From Arthrobacter sp. cf158 (GTDB taxonomy: Bacteria; Actinomycetota; Actinomycetes; Actinomycetales; Micrococcaceae), in the NCBI RefSeq assembly GCF_900106835.1, contig NZ_FNNR01000008.1, positions 62,001-126,000 on the forward strand: a DNA stretch of 64,000 nucleotides, given 5' to 3'. The translations under genes were made by a program, and so were the position numbers. Under the pieces are notes generated by a model. It ran no database searches and was not told where the DNA came from. It was given only the letters and a program-made list of their open reading frames with translations. Of the stretch, positions 51,898 through 59,110 are shown piece after piece; the first letter of the stretch is position 1; every line of letters starts with the position of its first letter.

Positions 51898-52455
51898 ATG
51901 GGCCTCTTAACGTTCAGCATCAACGTCACGCTCGATGGTTGCGTGGACCACCAGGAGGGCATCGCCGACGACGAGACGCACGCCCACTTCACCCGCCTTC
52001 TGGATAAGAGCGGCGCCATGCTCTGGGGCCGGACTACCTACGAAATGATGGAGGTCTACTGGCCTTTGGTGGCTAATGGTGAGGTTGAAGCCCCGCCGTC
52101 GCTGCTTGAGTTTGCCCTTGAACTGGAAACCATGCCCAAATACGTCGTTTCCACAACGCGGAGCGACTTCCCCTGGACCAATAGTCATCAGCTGGTCGGC
52201 GAACTGGGTGCGGCGGTTCAGGAACTCAAGGACAGGACTCCCAAGGGGGTGCTTGTCGGCAGCGGGAAATTAGCAACAGAGCTGGACCGATTGGGTCTGA
52301 TCGACGAGTACAAATTCCTCATCCACCCCATGATCACAGGGCACGGACCCACCCTGTACCAAGGTGGACTGCCCAGCACCCGGCGCCTTGAGCTGATCTC
52401 GGCCGAGCCGCTCAGTAACGGAGCGGTGGCGATGCATTATCGCCGGGCTGTTTGA
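51898..52455 (+). CDS. Dihydrofolate reductase-like (RibD C-terminal) protein
   Basis: A 185-residue protein with the RibD-C/DHFR-like fold: LLTFSINVTLDGCVD at the N-terminus, MLWGRTTYEMM (NADPH-binding pattern) and GVLVGSGKLATELDRLGLIDEYKFLIHPMITGHGPTLY near the C-terminus. These proteins are NADPH-dependent reductases of unsettled substrate and are not true folate enzymes. Monocistronic with a probable leaderless transcript; converges with the lipoprotein array. Confidence 0.88.
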   Translation: MGLLTFSINVTLDGCVDHQEGIADDETHAHFTRLLDKSGAMLWGRTTYEMMEVYWPLVANGEVEAPPSLLEFALELETMPKYVVSTTRSDFPWTNSHQLVGELGAAVQELKDRTPKGVLVGSGKLATELDRLGLIDEYKFLIHPMITGHGPTLYQGGLPSTRRLELISAEPLSNGAVAMHYRRAV

Positions 52456-52505
52456 CGATTGTGGAGGCAACGTGAAAACGCCGAACCATCCTCATGAGCT
52501 CTGGT

Positions 52506-53057
52506 TTAGAAATCCCCACCTGGGTAGATGCCGTCGGGCAAGGTGAAGCACGGCGAGCCCGAATCGATGTCAATCTGGTTTGGGGCCAATCCTTCGGCGG
52601 CGATGTAGTTCTCCCCAGGCGCAGGCAGGTCGATCTGGATTCGGTAGTTTCCGCTTGGATTCCAATCGGCGGATACTTTGGTTCCTTTCGCCCGGTGGTG
52701 GGCCTCGATGGCTCTCACGATGGGCTCGATTTTGGTTCCTTCGGCAACGGTGATGGCCGTGAAGCCCTTCCAGTTGTGCTGGGTCTTGTTGCACGACAGA
52801 AGCATGCCCTTCTTCTTCTGATCAATTGAGACAACAGCATCTTTTGGGATCAGGGCGGCGAGGTCCAGTTCCATCGCTTGGGTGTGGGCTTTGGCTTCCT
52901 GCCAGGTCAGTTCAGCATTCATCGGTTCACCCTGTGTCTCTGCTGCGGTGGGTGCTGCTGGTTCGATATGTGTCCCTCCGGGGCTTCCGGAACAGCCTGC
53001 CAGAACCATCGCACCCACCAGCAGCAACGACGCCATGGCACCGCGACGCGCCCTCAT
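52506..53057 (-). CDS. Putative immunity lipoprotein 4 of the toxin array
   Basis: A 183-residue lipoprotein (signal MRARRGAMASLLL, lipobox LAGC). Two conserved Cys occur: in LLSCNKTQHNWKG and in SGSPCFTLPDG; the protein ends GGDF as all four paralogues do. It belongs to subgroup B with lipoprotein 2 (shared THIEP linker, SIDQKKKG, PAPGENY). The ATG overlaps the stop of the orphan tail ORF at 53054-53143 (ATGA). Last gene of the array; function as immunity is inferred from array structure. Confidence 0.78.
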   Translation of the reverse strand: MRARRGAMASLLLVGAMVLAGCSGSPGGTHIEPAAPTAAETQGEPMNAELTWQEAKAHTQAMELDLAALIPKDAVVSIDQKKKGMLLSCNKTQHNWKGFTAITVAEGTKIEPIVRAIEAHHRAKGTKVSADWNPSGNYRIQIDLPAPGENYIAAEGLAPNQIDIDSGSPCFTLPDGIYPGGDF

Positions 53058-53143
53058 CGAGCCACAACTCCCGGCACGTCATTGAGCGCATGGTCGTTGT
53101 CTTCACTGTTAGAGGCTACGACATCACGGTTGCTCAAAAGCAT
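53054..53143 (-). pseudogene. Orphan toxin-tail ORF 3
   Basis: A 29-codon frame beginning MLLSNRDVVASNSEDNDHAL. The VASNSEDN...AL core aligns with the last residues of the hydrolase (IASNIKDNREAL). It starts directly after the lipoprotein 3 stop and its own stop overlaps the lipoprotein 4 ATG. The most diverged of the three tails. Confidence 0.6.
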
Positions 53144-53704
53144 CTAGAAATCCCCAACAGGATAGGTACCCTCGGGCATTGTGAAGCAAGGCGAACCTGA
53201 CGCAATGCGAATGACGCGGGGATCGTCCTCCCTGATGAGATACATTTCCGAGGTGGCCGGATCGCTTATCTCAACACGAAAGGTGCCTTGTATGGTCCGG
53301 TCGCTTGAGACCTCAAAACGATGATCCGTGAAGTGTGTCCGTGCAGCCGTCTCAAGTTCTTTCACGACAGATTCAGCTTCGCTTCCCTCAGCCAGCGTGA
53401 TCGAAGTCGAACCGTTCCAGTTGTGTTCTGTCTTGCTGCAGGACAGGAGAACGCCCGTCTCTTTCTGGACTATGGAAGTAACCTTGTCCTTTGGGATCAA
53501 AGCCGCTATCTCCAGCGCTTCCTTTTCCGTGTTTGCTTTAGCTTCCTGCCTAGTGAGTTCCGTGGTCATCGGTTCCTCTTGTGTATCAGCGGCAGTTGGC
53601 ACGGTTGACTCGGTCGAACTCACGCTTGGGTTTCCGGCGCAACCTGCGAGCCCGATCGAACCCGCCAACAGCAACAACGCCATGGCTCCTTGTCGCGCCC
53701 TCAT
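53144..53704 (-). CDS. Putative immunity lipoprotein 3 of the toxin array
   Basis: A 186-residue lipoprotein (MRARQGAMALLLL, lipobox LAGC). The conserved Cys pair is in LLSCSKTEHNWNG and SGSPCFTMPEG. Its central domain matches lipoprotein 1 (KDKVTS, QKETGVLLSC) while its signal peptide matches lipoproteins 2 and 4, so it is a mosaic. ATG 53704 overlaps the stop of a tail ORF. A longer frame from 53863 is rejected because it runs back into that tail and lipoprotein 2. Confidence 0.78.
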   Translation of the reverse strand: MRARQGAMALLLLAGSIGLAGCAGNPSVSSTESTVPTAADTQEEPMTTELTRQEAKANTEKEALEIAALIPKDKVTSIVQKETGVLLSCSKTEHNWNGSTSITLAEGSEAESVVKELETAARTHFTDHRFEVSSDRTIQGTFRVEISDPATSEMYLIREDDPRVIRIASGSPCFTMPEGTYPVGDF

Positions 53705-53784
53705 TGAGACACAATTCCAGGCATGACTCTGAGTACTTGCAGGTTGTCCTCGTTGTTTGAGGCGATGAGGTTGTAATTGTTCAT
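53701..53784 (-). pseudogene. Orphan toxin-tail ORF 2
   Basis: A 27-codon frame, MNNYNLIASNNEDNLQVLRV then MPGIVSQ, closely matching the hydrolase end MENHNLIASNIKDNREALRD. It lies between lipoproteins 2 and 3 and overlaps the lipoprotein 3 start by ATGA. Confidence 0.7.
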
Positions 53785-53789
53785 GGGAT

Positions 53790-54338
53790 CTAGAAATCCC
53801 CGCCTGGGTAGATGCCCTCGGGCAGTGTGAAGCATGGAGAACCCGAATCGATCCAAATCTCATCAGGTTTTACGCCTCCACCGACGAGGTAATTCTCCCC
53901 AGGAGCAGGTGGATCGATTTGGACCAGTATCTTTCCGTCTATATCCTTATCGGCTGACACCTTGAGTCCATTCGCCCGGTAGTGGGCTTCGATGTCCTTC
54001 ACGATTGAATTGATTTTGGTTCCGTCGGCTACCGTGATGGTCGTGGAGCCCTTCCACTTGTGCTGTGTCTTGTTGCAGGACAGCAGCACGCCCTTCTTCT
54101 TTTGATCGATCGAGACAACCGTGCCTTTCGGGATCAGGGCGGCGATCTCCAATTCCATGGCTTGGGCTTTGGCCTTCGCTTCCTGCCACGTCAGTTCAGC
54201 TTTCGTCGGTTCACCCTGTGTCTTTGTTGCGGTGGTCACTGGTGGTTCGATGTGTGTCCCTCCGGGGCTTCCGGCGCAACCGGCCAGAACCAGCGCACCC
54301 GCCAACAACAACGCCATGGCGCCGTGTCGCGCCCTCAT
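53790..54338 (-). CDS. Putative immunity lipoprotein 2 of the toxin array
   Basis: A 182-residue lipoprotein (MRARHGAMALLLA, lipobox LAGC), subgroup B, closest to lipoprotein 4. Conserved features are THIEPP, QKKKGVLLSCNKTQH, PAPGENY and SGSPCFTLPEGIYPGGDF. The two mature Cys probably form a disulfide outside the membrane. ATG 54338 overlaps the preceding tail-ORF stop (TGATG). The longer frame from 54470 overlaps the tail and lipoprotein 1 and is rejected. Confidence 0.78.
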   Translation of the reverse strand: MRARHGAMALLLAGALVLAGCAGSPGGTHIEPPVTTATKTQGEPTKAELTWQEAKAKAQAMELEIAALIPKGTVVSIDQKKKGVLLSCNKTQHKWKGSTTITVADGTKINSIVKDIEAHYRANGLKVSADKDIDGKILVQIDPPAPGENYLVGGGVKPDEIWIDSGSPCFTLPEGIYPGGDF

Positions 54339-54418
54339 CAAGGCAGAATTCCAGGCATGACTCTGAGTACTTGCAGGTTGTCCTCGTTGATTGAGGCGAT
54401 GAGGTTGTGGTTGTTCAT
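54338..54418 (-). pseudogene. Orphan toxin-tail ORF 1
   Basis: A 26-codon frame, MNNHNLIASINEDNLQVLRV then MPGILP, matching the last 27 residues of the hydrolase (MENHNLIASNIKDN...). It sits between lipoproteins 1 and 2; its stop overlaps the lipoprotein 2 start. Confidence 0.7.
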
Positions 54419-54424
54419 GTGGAC

Positions 54425-54940
54425 CTAAAAATCTCCACCGGGGTAGGTGCCCTCGGGCAATGTGAAGCACGGCGAACCGGAATCAATGCGAATCACATTT
54501 GGGGTTAGGCCTCTACCGATAAGATATCCTTCACCGGGAGCGGGCCCAAGCAAATGCACTTGATAGTCACCATCAATTCCCCTTCGAGTTGTCACCTCGA
54601 AGCTGCCACCTCTGTAGTGCAGTTCAAGGCCTTTAATAACTTCTTCCACATTCGCGTCGGCCGTCAGCGTGATATCTGTCCAACCGTTCCAGTTGTGAGC
54701 GGTCTTGTTGCACGACAGGAGTACGCCGGTCTCCTTCTGAAGGACGGAAGTGACTTTGTCTTTCGGGATTAGACCGGCGATCTCGAGTGCGGTCTTCTGC
54801 GTATCTACTTTCGCGCTTTGCCATGTCACGTTTGTTTCCAAGTCATTTTCCTCCCTTGAAATATCCGTACCAGTACAGCCGGAAAGACTTATGATGGTCA
54901 CCAAAAATAGGGCGATAGCCGTGTAGCGTGACATTTTCAT
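54425..54940 (-). CDS. Putative immunity lipoprotein 1, coupled to the hydrolase
   Basis: A 171-residue lipoprotein with a distinct signal peptide (MKMSRYTAIALFLVTIISLSGC, lipobox LSGC). Mature features match the other three: QKETGVLLSCNKTAHNWNG, PAPGEGYLIG and SGSPCFTLPEGTYPGGDF. The ATG overlaps the hydrolase stop (ATGA), so the two are translationally coupled; this is probably the cognate partner. The gene looks richer in A and T than its neighbours, which is compatible with horizontal origin. Confidence 0.8.
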   Translation of the reverse strand: MKMSRYTAIALFLVTIISLSGCTGTDISREENDLETNVTWQSAKVDTQKTALEIAGLIPKDKVTSVLQKETGVLLSCNKTAHNWNGWTDITLTADANVEEVIKGLELHYRGGSFEVTTRRGIDGDYQVHLLGPAPGEGYLIGRGLTPNVIRIDSGSPCFTLPEGTYPGGDF

Positions 54941-56433
54941 CGGTTAATCAGGCTTTGCATGTCCCGAAGCGCCTCCCGGTTGTCCTTAATGTTGGAGGCA
55001 ATGAGGTTGTGGTTTTCCATGAGGATGTTCCCTTCTTCGACGGTGTTGATCGCCCTAAGTTGGTCGTCGTGAGGGCCGCGGTAGTAGTGCTGTTCGAACT
55101 CTTCGTGATGAATCGGATTGTTTCCCTCCCACACCACCCCTTTTTTCGTGACGGGGTTGGTAACTCCCTGGCCATGGATGAGCAGATCATAGTAGTACAG
55201 GTTCGAATATTGCGTGGTTGGCTGTGGTTTCCAGTCCGGGAGCATGCCTGCCCCAGCGAGAGAGACCACCTTGTCGTATCGGGCCCCGGCGACTTCGGAG
55301 CTGGCGACGTTTGCCAGGCCCCAGCTGTGCCCGATGCCGATTTGTTCGGCACCGTTCAGGTAGGGATCAGTGCGCATCCCGGCTTCGAAGGATGCCAGTT
55401 GCTGCCCTGACGTGCGTGCGAGTTTTTCATCGTTCGCCTCACCGATTCTCGCTAGGTTCGGACCGCCGGCAGTGTTCTCCTCCCCGGGGAACCGCCCATC
55501 CTTATAGACGAAAGCCACCGTCCCCGGCACGTTGTTATTGAGGTATGACGAGACCTGCTGTACGCCGCCTTCGTAGAAGATGTTCAGTCCGGTGAACGTT
55601 CCCGGGACGTAGGTGATCACATGCCGTGTGTCGGGGCCCGGGGTGCCGATCATTTGCACAATCCGGGACTGGTCCCGGTCATAAAGGTAAAGCTGCACGT
55701 CCCCGGCTTCCACCTGCTTCAGGTAGGCCACCTCATTTTCCAGCATCTTTGTTCGGTTCGGGTCGTGGTGGGCTTGCCCGATCCCCGACAACTTCCGGGC
55801 TGTTTCCAGGTCGTTCTCCGCCGCACGGAGCAATCTTGGCGCGTTCAACTGGTTAGCCCGGACCCGGGCCAGTGCGGGCATCCCGTCCAAAGCGCCGAAC
55901 ATGGCTGGAGCCGCAGCCAGCAGCAGCTCCTGCACCTGCGTGAACCCGGACTCGTTCGCTGCAAGGTGGGCTCCCGTGTTCATGCCCGCCCACCAAGCCC
56001 CAATTTTCGATGGGTCCATGCCTCGCAGGGTCTTCTGCCATCCGGGTATGGTGGCCAATGCCTTCACGTCAGCCTCGGAGGCAGTGGACAAGTAGCCCAG
56101 CAGCGCCGAGCCCGATAAGGTCATCGGCGCCGTTGCAAGCACAAGAACGCCGTTCGATACCGTTATCTGCCCGAGGACACCGCTCCCACCGGCAGCACGG
56201 AACGTCGACGCGATGTCGGAAAGCCGGGCTGCGTCCTGATGGTTGTCTTCCAGGAACCGTCGCAGCCCGCCACGGACAGCGTCGAGATCAGAGTGCACCC
56301 AGGAGCACTTGTCCTCGAACTCGGACACAGCTGCACTGACTCTGTTGGCCGCGCCTCGGTCTGATTCGTCCTGGATCCTGAAGGTTGACACTGCGGGAGT
56401 CCAAGGTGTCCGGATCAGCGGAACTCGCCCCAC
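54937..56433 (-). CDS. Alpha/beta-hydrolase (DUF1023-like) putative secreted toxin, main part
   Basis: A 498-residue protein. The N-terminal ~80 residues look like the second half of a WXG100-type helical hairpin (VSAAVSEFEDKCSWVHSDLDAVRGG, RFLEDNHQDAARLSDIASTF). A central helical region and the alpha/beta-hydrolase domain (~260-498) follow, with YLYDRDQSRIVQMIGTPGPD, VITYVPGT and the nucleophile elbow GIGHSWG (Ser370); NPIHHEEFEQHYY may supply the His. DUF1023-like hydrolases occur in actinobacterial WXG100-associated proteins. It has no Sec signal, so ESX-type export would be needed. The target bond is unknown. The start overlaps the upstream ORF by 146 bases in the +1 frame; see findings. 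Confidence 0.75.
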   Translation of the reverse strand: MGRVPLIRTPWTPAVSTFRIQDESDRGAANRVSAAVSEFEDKCSWVHSDLDAVRGGLRRFLEDNHQDAARLSDIASTFRAAGGSGVLGQITVSNGVLVLATAPMTLSGSALLGYLSTASEADVKALATIPGWQKTLRGMDPSKIGAWWAGMNTGAHLAANESGFTQVQELLLAAAPAMFGALDGMPALARVRANQLNAPRLLRAAENDLETARKLSGIGQAHHDPNRTKMLENEVAYLKQVEAGDVQLYLYDRDQSRIVQMIGTPGPDTRHVITYVPGTFTGLNIFYEGGVQQVSSYLNNNVPGTVAFVYKDGRFPGEENTAGGPNLARIGEANDEKLARTSGQQLASFEAGMRTDPYLNGAEQIGIGHSWGLANVASSEVAGARYDKVVSLAGAGMLPDWKPQPTTQYSNLYYYDLLIHGQGVTNPVTKKGVVWEGNNPIHHEEFEQHYYRGPHDDQLRAINTVEEGNILMENHNLIASNIKDNREALRDMQSLINR

Positions 56434-56857
56434 CAGTGCTTCCGCTCGCCCAGACGCGGAATCCCTGCCGCGCAGTCTTCACGCTCACCACCGGACGGTC
56501 AGTCTCCTTCATCGACGGGCGCGGCCCCACATCCACTGCAAAACCTCCGCCAGCACGGGCCCAACCGGAGGCAAGCGCCCACTCCGTCACATCGTCCAAG
56601 CGACGTTGCTCAACCTCCGCCGCGCCCTTCGCTTCGTGGACCTGACGGGCAACATCTTCCAACGTATGGACCAGCTCGGACCGGGCCGCCCGTTCAGAGG
56701 CAACATTCTCACGGAAACAGTCCGCGAACACGCCCCGGAATTCCGTGAGAGCAGCAGTCGAGGCGAATTCCCGTTCGCCTCGTTGATCCTGCAACGTACG
56801 CGCTGCGTCTCGACATGCGGCGACCAGGCGATCAGCAGCATGAGCGTCGAATTCCAT
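56288..56857 (-). CDS. WXG100/ESX-like N-terminal protein of the toxin locus
   Basis: A 189-residue frame starting MEFDAHAADRLVAACRDAA, rich in amphipathic helix (ADRLVAACRDAARTLQ, ARSELVHTLEDVARQVHEAK) as in WXG100-like/LXG-type export domains. After residue ~140 (SGSTGGASSADPDTL) the frame turns Arg/Ser/Gln-rich (RIRPRRGQQSQCSC) and looks like out-of-frame sequence, while the hydrolase frame starts making helical sense. The two ORFs are therefore probably one gene split by a frameshift. ATG 56857 with GGAG upstream is preferred to a start at 56884. Confidence 0.65.
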   Translation of the reverse strand: MEFDAHAADRLVAACRDAARTLQDQRGEREFASTAALTEFRGVFADCFRENVASERAARSELVHTLEDVARQVHEAKGAAEVEQRRLDDVTEWALASGWARAGGGFAVDVGPRPSMKETDRPVVSVKTARQGFRVWASGSTGGASSADPDTLDSRSVNLQDPGRIRPRRGQQSQCSCVRVRGQVLLGAL

Positions 56858-56872
56858 AAGAACTCCATCGAA

Positions 56873-56905
56873 TAGATAAAGCATCCCCGAGGCCTACTTT
56901 ATCTA
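56873..56905. promoter_or_regulatory. Inverted repeat upstream of the toxin operon
   Basis: TAGATAAAG-N15-CTTTATCTA, perfect 9-bp arms, AT-rich in a GC-rich setting, 16 bases before the first ATG. A candidate operator or promoter element. Confidence 0.5.
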
Positions 56906-57015
56906 ATCCCGCGGATCTATTTGCACAGGTAACGGGAAGTGACGGTCTCGGGACCCTGAGGGTGCGTACACGGTGCCAGTGGAATTTCCCCGGACCGTGA
57001 AGAGTTGTCCCGAAC

Positions 57016-58059
57016 ATGCACAACAAACGGATCGGTTTCCTCTCCTTCGGTCACTGGGCCCGTGTCCCGGGTTCCCTTGTGCCAACGGCTGGGGAGGCCT
57101 TGAAACAGGGCATAGAACTCGCGGTAGCCGCTGAGGAACTGGGAATCGACGGAGCCTTCTTCCGGGTGCATCACTTCGCCCGGCAGCAAGCATCGCCCTT
57201 TCCACTGCTGAGCGCTATTGCAGCCAGGACCAGCCGTATCGAGATGGGCACCGGCGTCATCGACATGCGCTACGAAAACCCGCTCTACATGGCTGAGGAA
57301 GCAGCAGCCACGGACCTCATCAGTGACGGCAGGCTGCAACTCGGCGTGAGCCGTGGTTCACCCGAGCCCGCACGCAACGGAGCAGCGAACTTCGGCTACG
57401 TTCCCGGAGACGGCGAGGACGGCGGCGACATGGCCCGCCGCCACACTGCCCTGTTCCGGAAAGCAATCGCCGGGCACGGGGTGGCCGAAGCGGACCCGCA
57501 CTACGCCGGTGGGGCCACAGGTCTGCTGCCCATACAGCCTCAATCACCTGGCCTCGCACAAAGAATCTGGTGGGGTGCAGGAACCCGCAAAACGGCCGTG
57601 TGGGCGGCTGAGCAGGGGATGAACCTCATGAGTTCCACCCTCCTCACCGAGGACACGGGGGTGCCGTTCGATGAGCTACAGGCAGAGCAGATCCGGATGT
57701 TCCGCGAAGCCTGGGCTGCCGCCGGGCACGACTTTGAGCCACGGATCTCCGTGAGCCGCAGCGTGATCCCCATCGTGGACGACGTCGACAACCACTACTT
57801 CGGGCTCCGCGCCCAAGCGGACAGCCAGGACCAGGTGGGAATTCTCGACGGCGCGTTGTCCCGTTTCGGGAAGAGCTACATTGGCGAGCCGGATTCACTA
57901 GCGGATGAGCTGGCGATGGACGCAGCCGTGCAAGCAGCCGACACTGTCCTGCTCACAGTGCCTAACCAACTGGGAGTGGACTACAACGCCAAGCTGCTTG
58001 GGAACGTGGCCAAGCACATTGCACCGGCCTTTGGCTGGAGTGCCTCCCCGACCAAGTAA
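57016..58059 (+). CDS. LLM-class flavin-dependent oxidoreductase
   Basis: A 347-residue luciferase-like monooxygenase TIM barrel. Family features: IGFLSFGHWARVPGS at the first strand, GIELAVAAEELGIDGAFFRVHHF (equivalent to the usual 'E..G....W..EHH' motif), IEMGTGVIDMRYENPLYMAEEAAATDLISDGRLQLGVSRGSP and GTRKTAVWAAEQGMNLM. It would use FMN or F420 to oxidise an unknown substrate. It is divergent from the toxin operon and appears unrelated to it. Confidence 0.88.
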   Translation: MHNKRIGFLSFGHWARVPGSLVPTAGEALKQGIELAVAAEELGIDGAFFRVHHFARQQASPFPLLSAIAARTSRIEMGTGVIDMRYENPLYMAEEAAATDLISDGRLQLGVSRGSPEPARNGAANFGYVPGDGEDGGDMARRHTALFRKAIAGHGVAEADPHYAGGATGLLPIQPQSPGLAQRIWWGAGTRKTAVWAAEQGMNLMSSTLLTEDTGVPFDELQAEQIRMFREAWAAAGHDFEPRISVSRSVIPIVDDVDNHYFGLRAQADSQDQVGILDGALSRFGKSYIGEPDSLADELAMDAAVQAADTVLLTVPNQLGVDYNAKLLGNVAKHIAPAFGWSASPTK

Positions 58060-58183
58060 CGGACCCCACGGCCGAGGAAAGGCAGGTATTGTTGCTGGCT
58101 GTGCGCTCTCGCGTCAAGAGCGCGCGAGCACTTGTGAGTCCCGTCAATGAGGACAGGAATCACCCAGAGAGCAAAGGTTGCCC

Positions 58184-59095
58184 ATGGACATCCAGAACCT
58201 CCTCGAGGACATCGTTGGAGCAGTTCAACCCCACGTCGGTCAGGGAAAAGTAGCCGACTACATCCCGCAACTCGGGGCCGTGGATCCTCACCAGTTTGGG
58301 ATATCGCTGGTGACCCGGGAGGGGGAAGTGTTCTCGGCAGGGGACGCCCATGTGGAGTTCTCCATTCAAAGCATCTCCAAGGTCTTCGCCCTTGCATTGG
58401 TTCTGGCTGCGGACGGCGACCACATTTGGAAGCGCGTCTTCCGCGAACCCTCAGGCAACCCCTTCAACTCCTTGGTTCAGTTGGAAAGCGAAGAGGGCAT
58501 CCCGCGTAACCCCTTCATCAACGCCGGCGCAATCGTGGTGACGGATCGGCTACTAAGCCTCACAGGCGACGCATCCAAGGCCGTGCGGGAACTGATGCGC
58601 CAGGAGACCAGCAAGGAGAGCATCGACACCGATCACGTTGTGGCCTCATCCGAACTGGGCAAGGGACACCGCAATGCCTCGCTGGCCCACTTCCTGGCAA
58701 GCTGCGGCAATCTGGAGAATCCTGTCGAGGATGTCCTGGACTCGTACGCAAAGCAATGCGCGCTCGCCATGACCTGTGAAGACCTGGCGCTCGCCACCCG
58801 TTTCCTTGCCTCGAATGGTCTGGGCGCGGACGGAACCCTGCTGCTGTCTCCAGCCCAGACCAAGAGAATCAACGCCGTCATGCTCACCTGCGGAACATAC
58901 GATGCCGCGGGCGAATTCGCCTACCGCGTGGGCCTTCCGGGAAAGAGTGGAGTAGGCGGTGGAATCGTGGCCGTGGTTCCCAACAAGTGCTCCATCAGCG
59001 TGTGGAGTCCGGGCCTTGGAAGGTCCGGGAATTCCGTGGCAGGTGTTGCCGCACTGGACGAATTCACCACCCGTACTGGCTGGTCGGTCTTTTAA
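58184..59095 (+). CDS. glsA: Glutaminase A
   Basis: A 303-residue beta-lactamase-like glutaminase that hydrolyses glutamine to glutamate and ammonia. The active-site SxxK lies in FSIQSISKVFALAL; other family motifs are EPSGNPFNSLVQLE, GIPRNPFINAGAIVV and GLPGKSGVGGGIVAVVP. Length is normal and there is no C-terminal STAS or ankyrin domain. ATG 58184 has AAAGG upstream and is preferred to TTG 58178. Confidence 0.95.
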   Translation: MDIQNLLEDIVGAVQPHVGQGKVADYIPQLGAVDPHQFGISLVTREGEVFSAGDAHVEFSIQSISKVFALALVLAADGDHIWKRVFREPSGNPFNSLVQLESEEGIPRNPFINAGAIVVTDRLLSLTGDASKAVRELMRQETSKESIDTDHVVASSELGKGHRNASLAHFLASCGNLENPVEDVLDSYAKQCALAMTCEDLALATRFLASNGLGADGTLLLSPAQTKRINAVMLTCGTYDAAGEFAYRVGLPGKSGVGGGIVAVVPNKCSISVWSPGLGRSGNSVAGVAALDEFTTRTGWSVF

Positions 59096-59110
59096 GCGCA
59101 TGATGGTGTC

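Noticed and set aside
53144..53863. Long N-terminal extensions of lipoproteins 3 and 2 (from 53863 and 54470)
   Set aside because: They would bury the signal peptides and lipoboxes and run through the tail ORFs and the previous lipoprotein gene.
56243..56875. 210-codon plus-strand frame opposite the WXG100-like region
   Set aside because: Antisense shadow, Arg/Ser/Thr-rich, no start signal.
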